The notes under the pieces were generated by a model. The model saw only the letters and a list, made by a program, of their open reading frames with translations. It made no database searches and had not been told where the DNA came from. A stretch of DNA of 64,000 nucleotides from Halocatena marina. Lineage in GTDB: Archaea; Halobacteriota; Halobacteria; Halobacteriales; Haloarculaceae. Within the stretch, counting starts at the first letter, position 1. Every line of letters starts with the position of its first letter. Below are positions 17,295 through 25,836 of this stretch, one piece after another. The position numbers and the translations under genes were made by a program. Location of the stretch: the NCBI RefSeq assembly GCF_025913575.1, contig NZ_CP109785.1:2914001-2978000 (forward strand). The letters are read 5' to 3'.

Positions 17295-18338
17295 ATGTAC
17301 CGACACGAGGGAGAGGACGTGTTTGTCATCGATTCGCACATACACCTGTGGGACGCGAGCGAAGAGAACATCGTCCACGAGGGAGGCGAACAGTTCATCC
17401 AGTGCTTTTACGATTACCACACGGCGTTCACGCCGGAAGAGCACCAGTGGGATCTCGAAACGTACCGAAAGTACGGCTCAGAGAAGATGGTCGAGGATCT
17501 GTTCCGTGATGGATACGTTGATATGGGGATTTTCCAGCCCACGTATCTCACAGACTTCTACGAGGACGGATTCAACACGACGGATCAGAACGCTGAACTC
17601 GCCACTGAGTATCCAGAGCGGTTCATCCTCAACGGGCAGTTCGATCCTCGTGACGGCGAGGAGGGGCTGGAAGAACTGGAGCGAATGAAAGAGGAATACG
17701 GAATTCAGGGAGTGAAACTCTACACGGCAGAGTGGCGTGGCGACTCGAAAGGCTGGCGGCTCGATTCGCCCGAAGCGTTCGAGTATCTGGAAAAGTGCAA
17801 GGAGCTCGGGATTACGAACATCCACCCACACAAGGGACCGACGATTCGACCGCTCAATCGTGATGCGTTCGATGTGGCCGATGTGGACGACGCCGCGACG
17901 TCATTCCCAGAGCTGAACTTTATCGTCGAGCACGTCGGATTGCCTCGGCTGGACGACTTCTGTTTCATCGCTGCACAAGAACCGAACGTGTACGGTGGGC
18001 TTGCGGTTGCTGCGCCGTTCGCGCAGAATCGCCCGCGGAAGTTCGGTGAGATCATGGGTGAGCTGCTGTTCTGGCTCGGCGAGGACCGGGTGCTGTTCGG
18101 GTCGGACTACGCGCTCTGGGAACCCGACTGGCTCGTTCCCACCGTGATGAACGCCGAACTCACACAGGAACAGCGTGATGAGTTCGGTGTCGCTCTCACG
18201 ACCGATGTTAAAAAGAAGATCATGGGTGAGAATGCTGCGCGCCTCTACGACATCGATATCGAAGAGCGAAAAGAAACACTTCAGAACGACGCTATCAGTG
18301 AACGGTTCGATCTCGGTGAGGGGGCTGTTGCAGACTGA
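17295..18338 (+). CDS. TIM-barrel amidohydrolase (amidohydrolase_2, ACMSD-like)
   Basis: A 347-residue metal-dependent hydrolase or decarboxylase of the amidohydrolase_2 family. The first metal site is D-S-H-I-H-L-W, followed by NIHPHKGPT, VEHVGLPRLDDFCF and the C-terminal FGSDYALWEPDW with the catalytic aspartate. The long conserved block N-R-D-A-F-D-V-A-D-V-D-D resembles the amidohydrolase encoded directly after the monooxygenase genes in mycobacterial propane/acetone monooxygenase (mim) operons, from memory. The start is ATG 17295; a GTG two codons earlier is possible. Its stop overlaps the DUF59 gene by one base. Confidence 0.85.
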   Translation: MYRHEGEDVFVIDSHIHLWDASEENIVHEGGEQFIQCFYDYHTAFTPEEHQWDLETYRKYGSEKMVEDLFRDGYVDMGIFQPTYLTDFYEDGFNTTDQNAELATEYPERFILNGQFDPRDGEEGLEELERMKEEYGIQGVKLYTAEWRGDSKGWRLDSPEAFEYLEKCKELGITNIHPHKGPTIRPLNRDAFDVADVDDAATSFPELNFIVEHVGLPRLDDFCFIAAQEPNVYGGLAVAAPFAQNRPRKFGEIMGELLFWLGEDRVLFGSDYALWEPDWLVPTVMNAELTQEQRDEFGVALTTDVKKKIMGENAARLYDIDIEERKETLQNDAISERFDLGEGAVAD

Positions 18339-19081
18339 TGTCCCAGAGCGTATCAAGCGGCGAGCGCGCGGTGCTCGACCGACTCGACCGTGTTACGGAT
18401 CCCGAACTCGATCGATCGATTGTCGAGTTGGACTACATCGACGAGCTTCGCGTCGATTCGTCCGTCTTCGTCCAGTTCAAGCTCCCGACCGCGTGGTGTT
18501 CACCGGCGTTCGCGTGGATGATGGCGACCGACATCCGCGAGGAAGTGCAAGAGGTGTCAGATGTCGATCGCGTCACCGTCAAGCTCGTCGATCACATGCA
18601 TGCAGCGGAGATCACCCGTGGCGTAAACGAAGAACGCCCGTTCGAGGCCGTGTTCGAAGACGCTACTGAGGGCGTCGAAGCAGCGCGCGCGATGCTCGAT
18701 TCGAAAGCCCGACTCGCCCGCCAGTACCACGCTGTCAACACACTGCTCGATGCGGGTCTCGAACCGACACAAATCGTCGCACTCACCCGGAATGACATCG
18801 CGTTCGACGACGCAGCCGAACGAGCAGCGATTTCAGTCGCTGACGGACTCACCATCTACGCCCCTCTCGCGCCGCTCGCAGAGTACGTCGAGAAAGCCCG
18901 CGAAACGGGCGTTCTGTCCGCTCCCGACGAGCGTCTGTTCGTCACCGCTGACGGAGAACCGATCGCACCCGAGGCGTTCGATCGGGTCCACCACCGTACC
19001 CGAGCAGCCAAGACGAACATGGCGGGACAAGGAGCAGTCTGTGATGCGCTGCACAACGCACGATACGGGGAAAGTGAGTGA
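18338..19081 (+). CDS. DUF59/MIP18-family protein with C-terminal extension
   Basis: A 247-residue protein. Residues ~8-95 form a DUF59 domain (VLDRLDRVTDPELDRSIVELDYIDELRV), the fold used by iron-sulfur cluster targeting factors. Here the usual T-x-x-x-C-P motif is replaced by T-A-W-C-S-P. A helical ~150-residue extension follows. This long form is the one found beside amidohydrolase_2 and alcohol dehydrogenase in diiron monooxygenase operons. The gene is coupled to the upstream amidohydrolase (ATGA-type overlap). A role in metal-cofactor maturation of a partner enzyme is inferred. Confidence 0.82.
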   Translation: MSQSVSSGERAVLDRLDRVTDPELDRSIVELDYIDELRVDSSVFVQFKLPTAWCSPAFAWMMATDIREEVQEVSDVDRVTVKLVDHMHAAEITRGVNEERPFEAVFEDATEGVEAARAMLDSKARLARQYHAVNTLLDAGLEPTQIVALTRNDIAFDDAAERAAISVADGLTIYAPLAPLAEYVEKARETGVLSAPDERLFVTADGEPIAPEAFDRVHHRTRAAKTNMAGQGAVCDALHNARYGESE

Positions 19082-19174
19082 AACAGGAGTGCGGAGACGA
19101 ACAGCTGCACGCCGTAGATATATCAGACCCACAACTGTTAGATAATATTCAGATTTGTGTATCCCCGAACAAGT

Positions 19175-19738
19175 TCACTTCCACTTGATCGAGCAGCCAC
19201 GCGCTGGCCGGAACTCCTGTTCGACGGTTTCTCCCGCGAGGACTGTGTCGATAATGGCGCGCATCTCGAATCCCGGTTCGCCCGACGGTTCGTCATCGGG
19301 ATTCGCCGCGTCATCGAGTCGGCCGTGATAGGCGAGCCGGAAGGCATCATCCTCGTTCGAGAACAAGAACGGATCGGGGGTACACGCCGCATCGTACGCA
19401 CGAGCAACGTCTTGGCTCTCATCGCGGAGATACGCATCGTACTCGATGACATCGTCTGCGAGTTCGGCCATTCGTTCGAACGAGTCCTCCGGATACGTTG
19501 TTGCGTCGTTCGAGTTGATTCCGACGACTGCGACCGCTTCGTAATCAGAGGCAATTCCGTTCAGTGCGTCTATTTTCGCCTTTGCATACGGGCAGTGGTT
19601 GCACGTGAATACGACGAGCACCGCGTCGTATTCACGAAAATCCGCGAGCGAATACTGCTCACCGTCGGTCCCAGGAAGGTCGAAATCCGGTGCAACGTCG
19701 CCCTGTTCAAGCTCTTGTGTGGATTTTTCGAGTGCCAT
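19175..19738 (-). CDS. Thioredoxin-fold redoxin family protein
   Basis: A 187-residue AhpC/TSA-redoxin protein: APDFDLPGTDGEQYSLADFR, then VLVVFTCNHCPYAKAKIDAL with an active C-N-H-C pair, and V-V-G-I-N-S-N-D. The C-x-x-C-P arrangement is typical of the thioredoxin-like family with CPY motif often annotated as peroxiredoxin-like or alkyl hydroperoxide reductase-like. A cytosolic thiol redox role is likely. A further cysteine near the C-terminus (ARGCSIKWK) could act as a resolving residue. It is convergent with the DUF59 gene. Confidence 0.85.
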   Translation of the reverse strand: MALEKSTQELEQGDVAPDFDLPGTDGEQYSLADFREYDAVLVVFTCNHCPYAKAKIDALNGIASDYEAVAVVGINSNDATTYPEDSFERMAELADDVIEYDAYLRDESQDVARAYDAACTPDPFLFSNEDDAFRLAYHGRLDDAANPDDEPSGEPGFEMRAIIDTVLAGETVEQEFRPARGCSIKWK

Positions 19739-19892
19739 ATCGGGACGATGGATCCAAGCGACATGTATATTCGTATAAAGTAGGTTATAGAATCAGAACG
19801 AATTCGATGGTTCGGACGTCTCTAGTACAGACACACGAAAGCGCTGCAGCCTGAACCCCTGAACAGCCACAGCAGGATTTCAGCAGCGACGA

Positions 19893-20075
19893 CTAGTCAG
19901 CGACGGCAAACTCTTCGTCCGCAGAGACTGATTCGTCGCGGATTTCAATGTTCTTGAGGCGGAGGCGCTCGCGCATCATTCCGGGAGTGATGCCCACGTA
20001 TCGAGCTGCCTGTTCAAGCGTCAAGGTTTTCGCCTGGTACAACGATATTGCCGTTGCGACCACGTCCTGGCGCAT
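19893..20075 (-). CDS. Small helix-turn-helix protein (60 residues)
   Basis: A 60-residue helical protein: QDVVATAISLYQAKTLTLEQ, then AARYVGITPGMMRERLRLKN. The second half reads as a helix-turn-helix (A-A-R-Y-V-G-I-T-P-G-M-M-R-E-R-L), like the antitoxin-type HTH of UPF0175 relatives and several haloarchaeal short DUFs. No toxin-like gene is adjacent, so it is probably a small regulator. It is divergent from the Lrp-like gene across 123 bases, so it could control the neighbouring promoter (inference). Confidence 0.72.
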   Translation of the reverse strand: MRQDVVATAISLYQAKTLTLEQAARYVGITPGMMRERLRLKNIEIRDESVSADEEFAVAD

Positions 20076-20198
20076 ACTCTTTCATGCATCCTATTGCCCT
20101 ATAAGCATATCGTGAGATAATATGTCATTATATTCGTGTCGTGCGAGTGTGTTTCATTGTGTAGCAAGGTTTTTTGCTGGCGTCATCGGGTATCTGAC

Positions 20199-20687
20199 AT
20201 GGACGCACGAGCCGAACTGATCGATCTCCTGCGTGAGAACGCTCGATACTCGGTAGAAGATCTCGCTCGTCTCAGCGGGCTCGAAGAAAGTGCTGTCGAA
20301 GAAACCATCGCTGCGCTCGAACGTGACGGTGTTCTGTGCGGATACCAAGCCGTCGTTGACTGGCGTCGAGTCGAGTCAGAGAGCGTCCGGGCGTTCGTCG
20401 AGCTCAACGTGGCGCTCGATCGAGAGACGAGCTACGAGGATATTGCGCGACGACTCGCAAAGTTCGACGAGATCCAATCACTCAGGCTCGTAAGTGGAGA
20501 TTACGACTTCGCACTCGATGTTGAAGCCGACTCGATGGGGGCGGTCTCGCGGTTCGTTAGCGAGCGGGTGGCCCCCGTCCCCGAGGTCACCCAAACGGTC
20601 ACCCACTACATCATGGAGAGCTACAAGGAACGCGGGATCGAGTTCGACGACGGGTACGACGACGATCGCCTGTCAGTCACGCCATGA
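20199..20687 (+). CDS. Lrp/AsnC family transcriptional regulator
   Basis: A 162-residue Lrp/AsnC protein: N-terminal winged HTH (ELIDLLRENARYSVEDLARL and following SGLEE) and a RAM ligand-binding domain from about residue 70 (VRAFVELNVAL... LRLVSGDYDFALDVEA). The ATG at 20199 gives the family N-terminus; the in-frame ATG at 20136 would add a Cys-rich leader. The four-base overlap (ATGA) with the downstream aminotransferase shows coupled expression. Regulation of this aminotransferase by its own amino acid ligand is likely. Confidence 0.9.
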   Translation: MDARAELIDLLRENARYSVEDLARLSGLEESAVEETIAALERDGVLCGYQAVVDWRRVESESVRAFVELNVALDRETSYEDIARRLAKFDEIQSLRLVSGDYDFALDVEADSMGAVSRFVSERVAPVPEVTQTVTHYIMESYKERGIEFDDGYDDDRLSVTP

Positions 20688-21829
20688 CGGGCCCCTCGAT
20701 CGCAGAGCGCGTGCGAGAAGTTCCACCGTCGGGCATTCGTCGGTTCTTCGAACTCGCAGAGGAGATGGATGATGTCATCTCACTCGGCGTCGGTGAACCA
20801 GATTTCACCGCTCCGTGGCGAGCCCGTGAGAAGGCGATCGAATCGCTCGAATTAGGTCAAACCTCATACACCGCTAACCGGGGGATGAAAGCGCTCCGTG
20901 AAGCCATCGCCTCACACGTCGAAAAGTGGGATCTCACGTATGATCCTGACGACGAGATTCTCGTCACAGCGGGCGCGAGCGAGGCACTCGATCTAACATT
21001 CCGTGCGCTCGTCGACCCGGGAGATGTTGTTGCCGTCGTACAGCCCTCCTACGTGTCGTACATTCCAGACGTTATGTTCGCCGGTGGTACAGCGCTTCCC
21101 GTACCGACACGAGCAGAGGACGATTTCGTCCTCACACCAGAGGCACTGGCTGATGCGGGAGCCGATCGAGCTGACATGCTCGTGCTGTGTTATCCGAATA
21201 ATCCGACCGGTGCGACAATGACGCGCGATGAACTCGCTCGCGTGGCCGAGTTCGCGTGCGAACACGACCTTACGGTGATCTCAGACGAGATCTACGCCGA
21301 TCTCACCTACACTCGGAGCCATACCTCGATTGCGAGCTTCGATGGAATGCGCGATCGTACGATCGTCTACAACGGATTCTCGAAGGCGTACGCAATGACT
21401 GGTCTCCGACTCGGGTACGCGCTCGGGCCGAGCAACGTCATCGGGGCAATGAATCGCATCCACCAGTACACGATGTTATCCGCGCCGACGACTCCCCAGT
21501 ACGCTGCCATCGAAGCGCTCGAATCGTGTGACGAGTCGGTCGAAGAGATGCGCACACAGTACGACCGCCGACGGAAGTTCGTCCTCTCGCGGTTCGAAGA
21601 TATGGGCATCGATTGTTTCGAGGCGACCGGCGCGTTCTACGTCTTCCCTGAGTGTCCGTGGGAGGACGCGAGTGCGTTCGCCGAAGCACTCCTCGAAGCT
21701 GAAAAAGTCGCTATGGTTCCCGGTAGCGCCTTCGGAGAATGCGGAGCGGGCCACCTCCGCGTCTCGTACGCAACGGGGCTGTCTGATCTTCGCACTGCGA
21801 TGGACCGATTGGAACGATTCCTCGACTGA
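20684..21829 (+). CDS. PLP-dependent aminotransferase, class I/II
   Basis: A 381-residue fold-type I aminotransferase. It has the N-terminal arm GVGEPDFTAP, substrate loop residues YTANRGM, N-N-P-T-G at 172-176, D201 in SDEIYADL, and the PLP lysine K234 in NGFSKAYAMTGLRLGY. The sequence is of the archaeal aspartate/aromatic/alanine-type subgroup; the amino donor cannot be assigned. It is translationally coupled to the Lrp/AsnC regulator, an arrangement common in archaea. Confidence 0.92.
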   Translation: MTGPSIAERVREVPPSGIRRFFELAEEMDDVISLGVGEPDFTAPWRAREKAIESLELGQTSYTANRGMKALREAIASHVEKWDLTYDPDDEILVTAGASEALDLTFRALVDPGDVVAVVQPSYVSYIPDVMFAGGTALPVPTRAEDDFVLTPEALADAGADRADMLVLCYPNNPTGATMTRDELARVAEFACEHDLTVISDEIYADLTYTRSHTSIASFDGMRDRTIVYNGFSKAYAMTGLRLGYALGPSNVIGAMNRIHQYTMLSAPTTPQYAAIEALESCDESVEEMRTQYDRRRKFVLSRFEDMGIDCFEATGAFYVFPECPWEDASAFAEALLEAEKVAMVPGSAFGECGAGHLRVSYATGLSDLRTAMDRLERFLD

Positions 21830-21943
21830 TCGACGCGTCTATCTCCATCAGCTAGGACTTCTATACAGACCAGCAGTGTTTAATGAATATATTCTTCTTT
21901 CAGGGAGGTTTTAAATATCAGTGTGGAGCTAAACCATAGCACG

Positions 21944-22042
21944 ATGAACGAAAAAGAAACGTTAGAGGACGTTAGTCATACACCGCCAAACGGAGAATCC
22001 GTCGACCGAGTTTGGAAGCGCGGACAGGAAGAGAACCAGTAA
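21944..22042 (+). CDS. 32-residue haloarchaeal microprotein
   Basis: ATG 21944 to TAA 22042 encodes MNEKETLEDVSHTPPNGESV followed by DRVWKRGQEENQ. The D-V-x-H-T-P-P-x-x-E-x-x-x-R-V-W-x-R-G-x-E pattern recalls very short acidic peptides seen in several haloarchaeal genomes (from memory). A promoter-like TTTTAAATAT at 21909-21918 lies about 26-35 bases upstream. No function is known. Confidence 0.6.
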   Translation: MNEKETLEDVSHTPPNGESVDRVWKRGQEENQ

Positions 22043-22125
22043 CCTCCTTTTTGCGGATTCAGGCACGATTGCTCGGCTCATTAGAGAGTGATACGTCTAT
22101 TCTCTCCTCGCTAGTGTGAATAATA

Positions 22126-22164
22126 TTACAACCCATTAGAACCATATTTACAATCCATTAGAAC
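22126..22164 (+). repeat. Direct repeat upstream of the sarcosine-oxidase-like gene
   Basis: TTACAACCCATTAGAAC (22126-22142) and TTACAATCCATTAGAAC (22148-22164) differ in one of 17 bases. They are spaced by 22 bases, about two helical turns, and the second copy ends 11 bases before the ATG at 22176. This is the layout expected of an operator bound by a dimeric regulator on one face of the DNA. A related 11-mer lies in the adh promoter at 17205-17215. Confidence 0.7.
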
Positions 22165-22175
22165 TACCTAACAAT

Positions 22176-23327
22176 ATGAATATAACCCCCGATCGATACG
22201 ACGCGATCGTTGTTGGTGTCGGCGGCATGGGTAGTGCGACTGTTTACCGACTCGCTGAACGGGGGCTCGATGTGCTTGGGATCGAGCGGTTCGACGTACC
22301 GCACACGCACGGGTCGAGCCACGGAAGTACCCGTATCGTTCGTCTTACACAGCCTGAAGATCCCTCGTACGTTCCATTGGCGAGAGCGGCCTACGACAAT
22401 TGGGCAGAACTCGAACGACAGACTGGCCGCACGCTCATTACGAGGACAGGCTCGATCCACGCTAGTGCTCCTGAAGCCGAATTGTTCACGGACGCCCGTC
22501 AGTCGGTCGAAACGCACGGCATCGAACACGAGATACTCACCGGCGCGACGGTGAACGAACGCTTCCCCGGATACGATCTTCCATCAGAGTATCGGGCAGT
22601 CTATCAGCCCGACGGTGGTTTCGTCGACTGTGAGCAGGCAGTAATCGCCCACGTCGAGGCGGCACACGAAGCAGGAGCGACCGTCCGGGCGCGAGAACGC
22701 GTCCTCGATTGGCGTGAGACTAGAAATGGCGTACGGTTGAAAACAGACAAAGGCGTCTACGAGGCCGACGACGTGGTGTTCACGACGGGGGCATGGACGG
22801 GCGACATTCTTCCCGAGATTGCTCACGAACTCACACCCGTGCGGCGGATTATGGCGTGGTTCCAACCAAAAAAGCCGGATTGGTTCCAACCGGAGACGCT
22901 CCCTGTGTTCAGCCTCGCTGGCGAACGAGGCAACGGATACGGCTTCCCGGTCCACGACGTTCCGGGATTCAAGTTCGGGCGCGAACCAGCCCTTCCAAAC
23001 GCCGTAGATCCGGACGAGATGCCACCGGAGCCGACAGCAGCCGAGGAAGAACTTCACCGTGAATTTGCCGATGCGTACTTTCCAGACGGAGGTGGGCCAA
23101 CACTGCGACTGCGCACCTGTGTGTACACGGCGTCTACGGACGGACACTTCGTCCTCGGCTCGCATCCAAACCGTGACGGTGTCCACGTCGCTGCCGGTTT
23201 CACCGGCCACGGCTTCAAGTTCACCGCCGTTATCGGCGATGTGTTGGCCGATTTCGTCGTCAATGGCACCACCGACCACACCATTGAGCTCCATCGGATC
23301 GAGCGGTTACTCAACGCGAACGAGTAG
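22176..23327 (+). CDS. solA: Monomeric sarcosine oxidase / N-methyl amino acid oxidase-like flavoenzyme
   Basis: A 383-residue FAD-dependent amine oxidase. The FAD Rossmann motif is VVGVGGMGSATVYRLAERG with E37 in GIERFD. HTHGSSHGSTRIVR matches the flavin-contacting loop of monomeric sarcosine oxidase. C315 in RTCVYTAS aligns with the cysteine that covalently binds FAD in that family. It probably oxidises N-methyl amino acids (sarcosine, N-methyltryptophan) or related secondary amines; the exact substrate is open. It stands alone, with a repeat-bearing promoter. Confidence 0.88.
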   Translation: MNITPDRYDAIVVGVGGMGSATVYRLAERGLDVLGIERFDVPHTHGSSHGSTRIVRLTQPEDPSYVPLARAAYDNWAELERQTGRTLITRTGSIHASAPEAELFTDARQSVETHGIEHEILTGATVNERFPGYDLPSEYRAVYQPDGGFVDCEQAVIAHVEAAHEAGATVRARERVLDWRETRNGVRLKTDKGVYEADDVVFTTGAWTGDILPEIAHELTPVRRIMAWFQPKKPDWFQPETLPVFSLAGERGNGYGFPVHDVPGFKFGREPALPNAVDPDEMPPEPTAAEEELHREFADAYFPDGGGPTLRLRTCVYTASTDGHFVLGSHPNRDGVHVAAGFTGHGFKFTAVIGDVLADFVVNGTTDHTIELHRIERLLNANE

Positions 23328-23418
23328 TACCGCTTTCAATGAAATATCGGTAGACTATTATAGAGGGAGTAGACAGAGTATTATCCGAGCATTTCGGCTC
23401 GTCATTTGAATGTTGGGA

Positions 23419-23862
23419 ATGAGCACCAACCAACACACAAACCCGTCGAAAAAGAGTACGAAGGAGACGAAGCAGATACAGTTGAACGGACAGGCCTGTC
23501 AGATCATCGAGATCGGACGAGATAGCACGTCGGTATTCACTCAGGGAGAGAGCTACCAGCTTTATGTGTACCACATTCTCGTTGACTCGGAGGACGATTT
23601 TTACTCTGGCTTCGAGAACGGCCACATCAAAATTGATGTTGGCAACGGATATCGGAAATTCCCTGTTGATCGGATCCTCCGCATCGAAGACTACCCATTG
23701 ATGATGGAAGGACGACGAACGAGCATCACAGAATGGGTTGTCGCCGTTGGTGAGCGCGCGTTGGCATCAAAGGCGGTGTGGGACGACCTGCCGGAAGAAA
23801 TCGAACACGAATTACAGTACCGCTGTCGGCCGTCGGCGTTCATCGATAACCGGGGTAGATAG
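23419..23862 (+). CDS. Haloarchaeal protein of unknown function
   Basis: A 147-residue soluble, mixed alpha/beta protein from ATG 23419 (ATG 23410 would add MLG). After a polar ~25-residue N-terminus, it has beta-rich segments (QLYVYHILVDSEDDFYSGF, GHIKIDVGNGYRKFPVDRIL) and a C-terminal helix. No catalytic motif is recognised. It lies 62 bases upstream of the DUF7527-type gene on the same strand and may be co-expressed with it. Confidence 0.65.
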   Translation: MSTNQHTNPSKKSTKETKQIQLNGQACQIIEIGRDSTSVFTQGESYQLYVYHILVDSEDDFYSGFENGHIKIDVGNGYRKFPVDRILRIEDYPLMMEGRRTSITEWVVAVGERALASKAVWDDLPEEIEHELQYRCRPSAFIDNRGR

Positions 23863-23924
23863 TGGTATCGATTTTCCGGCTTGTTTTGTAAGCTATTTGT
23901 CCCCGGCCGCTAAATGGACTCGGT

Positions 23925-25529
23925 ATGCAGAGGTGCACGGTCGAACGAATCGAAGACTGGTCCTCCCGTCAGTTCACGGAGGGTGATGTCAAACTGCATG
24001 ATCTTGCCAGCTCAGGATTCAGCGGCGCTGTACATGCGAACGCATGGATATTAATGTGTAATGGACGCAGCGTCGGTGTTTTCGACGGTTCCGTCGAGGA
24101 GATCACCACCGGTGGGACGATTTACGTCAGTCCCGAACCGATCCTTCCGGTGCTCTTATCTATGATGGAACAAGAACCGACACAGAATACGCGCTATGAC
24201 ACCGATACGACGCCAATTGACGAAGCGAGGAGCGCGCTCGAAAACTGGGATCGGGACCGAGACTACATTGGATACCTCGAATTGACCACGGATACCGACG
24301 AATACTACGTTGTTTATGGAGATGCCGGGACGACGAGTATCGCGTTTGTTGGTCCGGAGAAACGGATACTGATGGGTGAACAAGCCGACGACATGGGTGA
24401 TACGATCTCCGGTGAGTACACCGTTTCGGTCGTTCCAATCGATCCCGTCGATGTCACAAATTCAGAATCAACAACACAACAAGTGCCGAGCGGACTTCCT
24501 CCGGGCAAGGAGAGCGTTGATGTCCACACCAACAGAGGCACTGACGCAAATGATTCTAAACCGGAATTGATTGCGGACGGGTCGAACGAGAGTGTCGAGC
24601 ATCTCCGAAGCCGCATCGCCGCACTTGAACGCGAACGCGACGCACTCCAAACGGAGCGGGACGATCTGCTTGCCGAACGAGATCGCCTCGAAGCAAGAAT
24701 CAGCGAGCTGAAAAAACGAATCAAAGAGCTGGAATCGACAGCAGCTTCGACCTCAACCTCACCGTCAGATTCAGCATCAGCATCAACATCAGATTCGACG
24801 TCAGCGTCCGACGACAGTAATGAGATGTCTGTGGATGATGCCCTCTCGGGGACATCGCTGTTCGTTCGCTATCACACGCAAAATCATTCGACGCTTACTG
24901 ATGCGTATCACGGTGATGCAACTCCTGAGGAAGTGAACGAGAACCTCATTCTGGAACACTACACGACGTTTGACGCCGAAAACACCGTTGTTGATGGTAC
25001 TCCGTTCGATCAGTTCCTCACAGAATCCTTCGAATATGCAGTTGTCTCGTGGATTGTTCGTGATCTTCTCTATGACATCTACGACGCGGGGTACGAGGAC
25101 GATCTCGCTGATCTCTATGATTACATCCCCGACATTGACCGGGCTGCTCTTCACGCACATAACACTACTGATGACGGTGTTCCCGTCTCCTTCGATGTGG
25201 TGTGCTTCGACCAGCGTGGCGATCCGCTCATCGTGGTCCAAATCGACGATTCACGGGAACCAACGACTGCACGTGAGACTGAAACACTGCTTGATGATGC
25301 GAGCGCAGCTGCTGACCAATGGCCACTCACAGCAGCGCTGCTCGTTACGACCAGTTACTTCGAAGCAAGCGCACTCGATACGGCGGCAGATGCCACGACC
25401 GGTGGCGGTGGATTGTTCAGTAGCGGCAATCGTTCGAGTTACGTCCGACTATCGAGAAAACACGGATTCCACCTCTGCCTTGTCGAGGCGCGTCAGCGTC
25501 AGTTCCACGTCGCTGCGCCGAAACTGTGA
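23925..25529 (+). CDS. DUF7527-type protein: N-terminal domain, coiled coil, nuclease-like C-terminal domain
   Basis: A 534-residue protein in three parts. Residues ~1-185 form an alpha/beta domain with a repeated signature (VHANAWILMCNGRSVGVFDG and a second GYLELTTDTDEYYVVYGD unit). Residues ~215-270 are a strong coiled coil rich in E/R/L, then a Ser/Thr/Ala-rich low-complexity linker (about 272-298). Residues ~305-534 form a C-terminal domain with SFDVVCFDQRGDPLIVVQID and YVRLSRKHGFHLCLVEARQ, laid out like a degenerate PD-(D/E)xK core. Often annotated as a transcriptional regulator; its activity is not demonstrated. Confidence 0.75.
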   Translation: MQRCTVERIEDWSSRQFTEGDVKLHDLASSGFSGAVHANAWILMCNGRSVGVFDGSVEEITTGGTIYVSPEPILPVLLSMMEQEPTQNTRYDTDTTPIDEARSALENWDRDRDYIGYLELTTDTDEYYVVYGDAGTTSIAFVGPEKRILMGEQADDMGDTISGEYTVSVVPIDPVDVTNSESTTQQVPSGLPPGKESVDVHTNRGTDANDSKPELIADGSNESVEHLRSRIAALERERDALQTERDDLLAERDRLEARISELKKRIKELESTAASTSTSPSDSASASTSDSTSASDDSNEMSVDDALSGTSLFVRYHTQNHSTLTDAYHGDATPEEVNENLILEHYTTFDAENTVVDGTPFDQFLTESFEYAVVSWIVRDLLYDIYDAGYEDDLADLYDYIPDIDRAALHAHNTTDDGVPVSFDVVCFDQRGDPLIVVQIDDSREPTTARETETLLDDASAAADQWPLTAALLVTTSYFEASALDTAADATTGGGGLFSSGNRSSYVRLSRKHGFHLCLVEARQRQFHVAAPKL

Positions 25530-25530
25530 T

Positions 25531-25836
25531 TCAGTTTTCTACCTCTGCTACTTCGTCGATTTTCATCGCTTCGAGTTTCGATATAATCTCATCAACCTTC
25601 CCGTCGAGATCACTGACGAACTCGTCAGTCTGCTCGGTGGTGATCGCACCCTGACTCGACGGTTCAATCAAATCTTCTTCTTCGAGAACGCGAAGCGAAT
25701 ACCGAACCTTATGGTGAGGATACCCAGTTTCGTTGGACATCTTCACGATACCGATCGGTTCGTTTCCGATAACCATCTTCAGCACCTGTAAGTGCCGTTC
25801 TAGCATGTCGACTTCCTTCTCCAGTCGATCTATCAT
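25531..25836 (-). CDS. Winged-helix regulator with N-terminal coiled coil
   Basis: A 101-residue protein from ATG 25836. It begins MIDRLEKEVDMLERHLQVLK (amphipathic coiled-coil helix), then a winged HTH (GIVKMSNETGYPHHKVRYSL and RVLEEEDLIEPSSQG) and an acidic C-terminal helix. The family is a haloarchaeal transcriptional regulator, function unknown. It converges on the DUF7527-type gene, with the stops one base apart. The upstream in-frame ATG at 25914 would add 26 residues over the A/T-rich probable promoter (CTTTTAAATG near 25860), so it is not preferred. Confidence 0.75.
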   Translation of the reverse strand: MIDRLEKEVDMLERHLQVLKMVIGNEPIGIVKMSNETGYPHHKVRYSLRVLEEEDLIEPSSQGAITTEQTDEFVSDLDGKVDEIISKLEAMKIDEVAEVEN

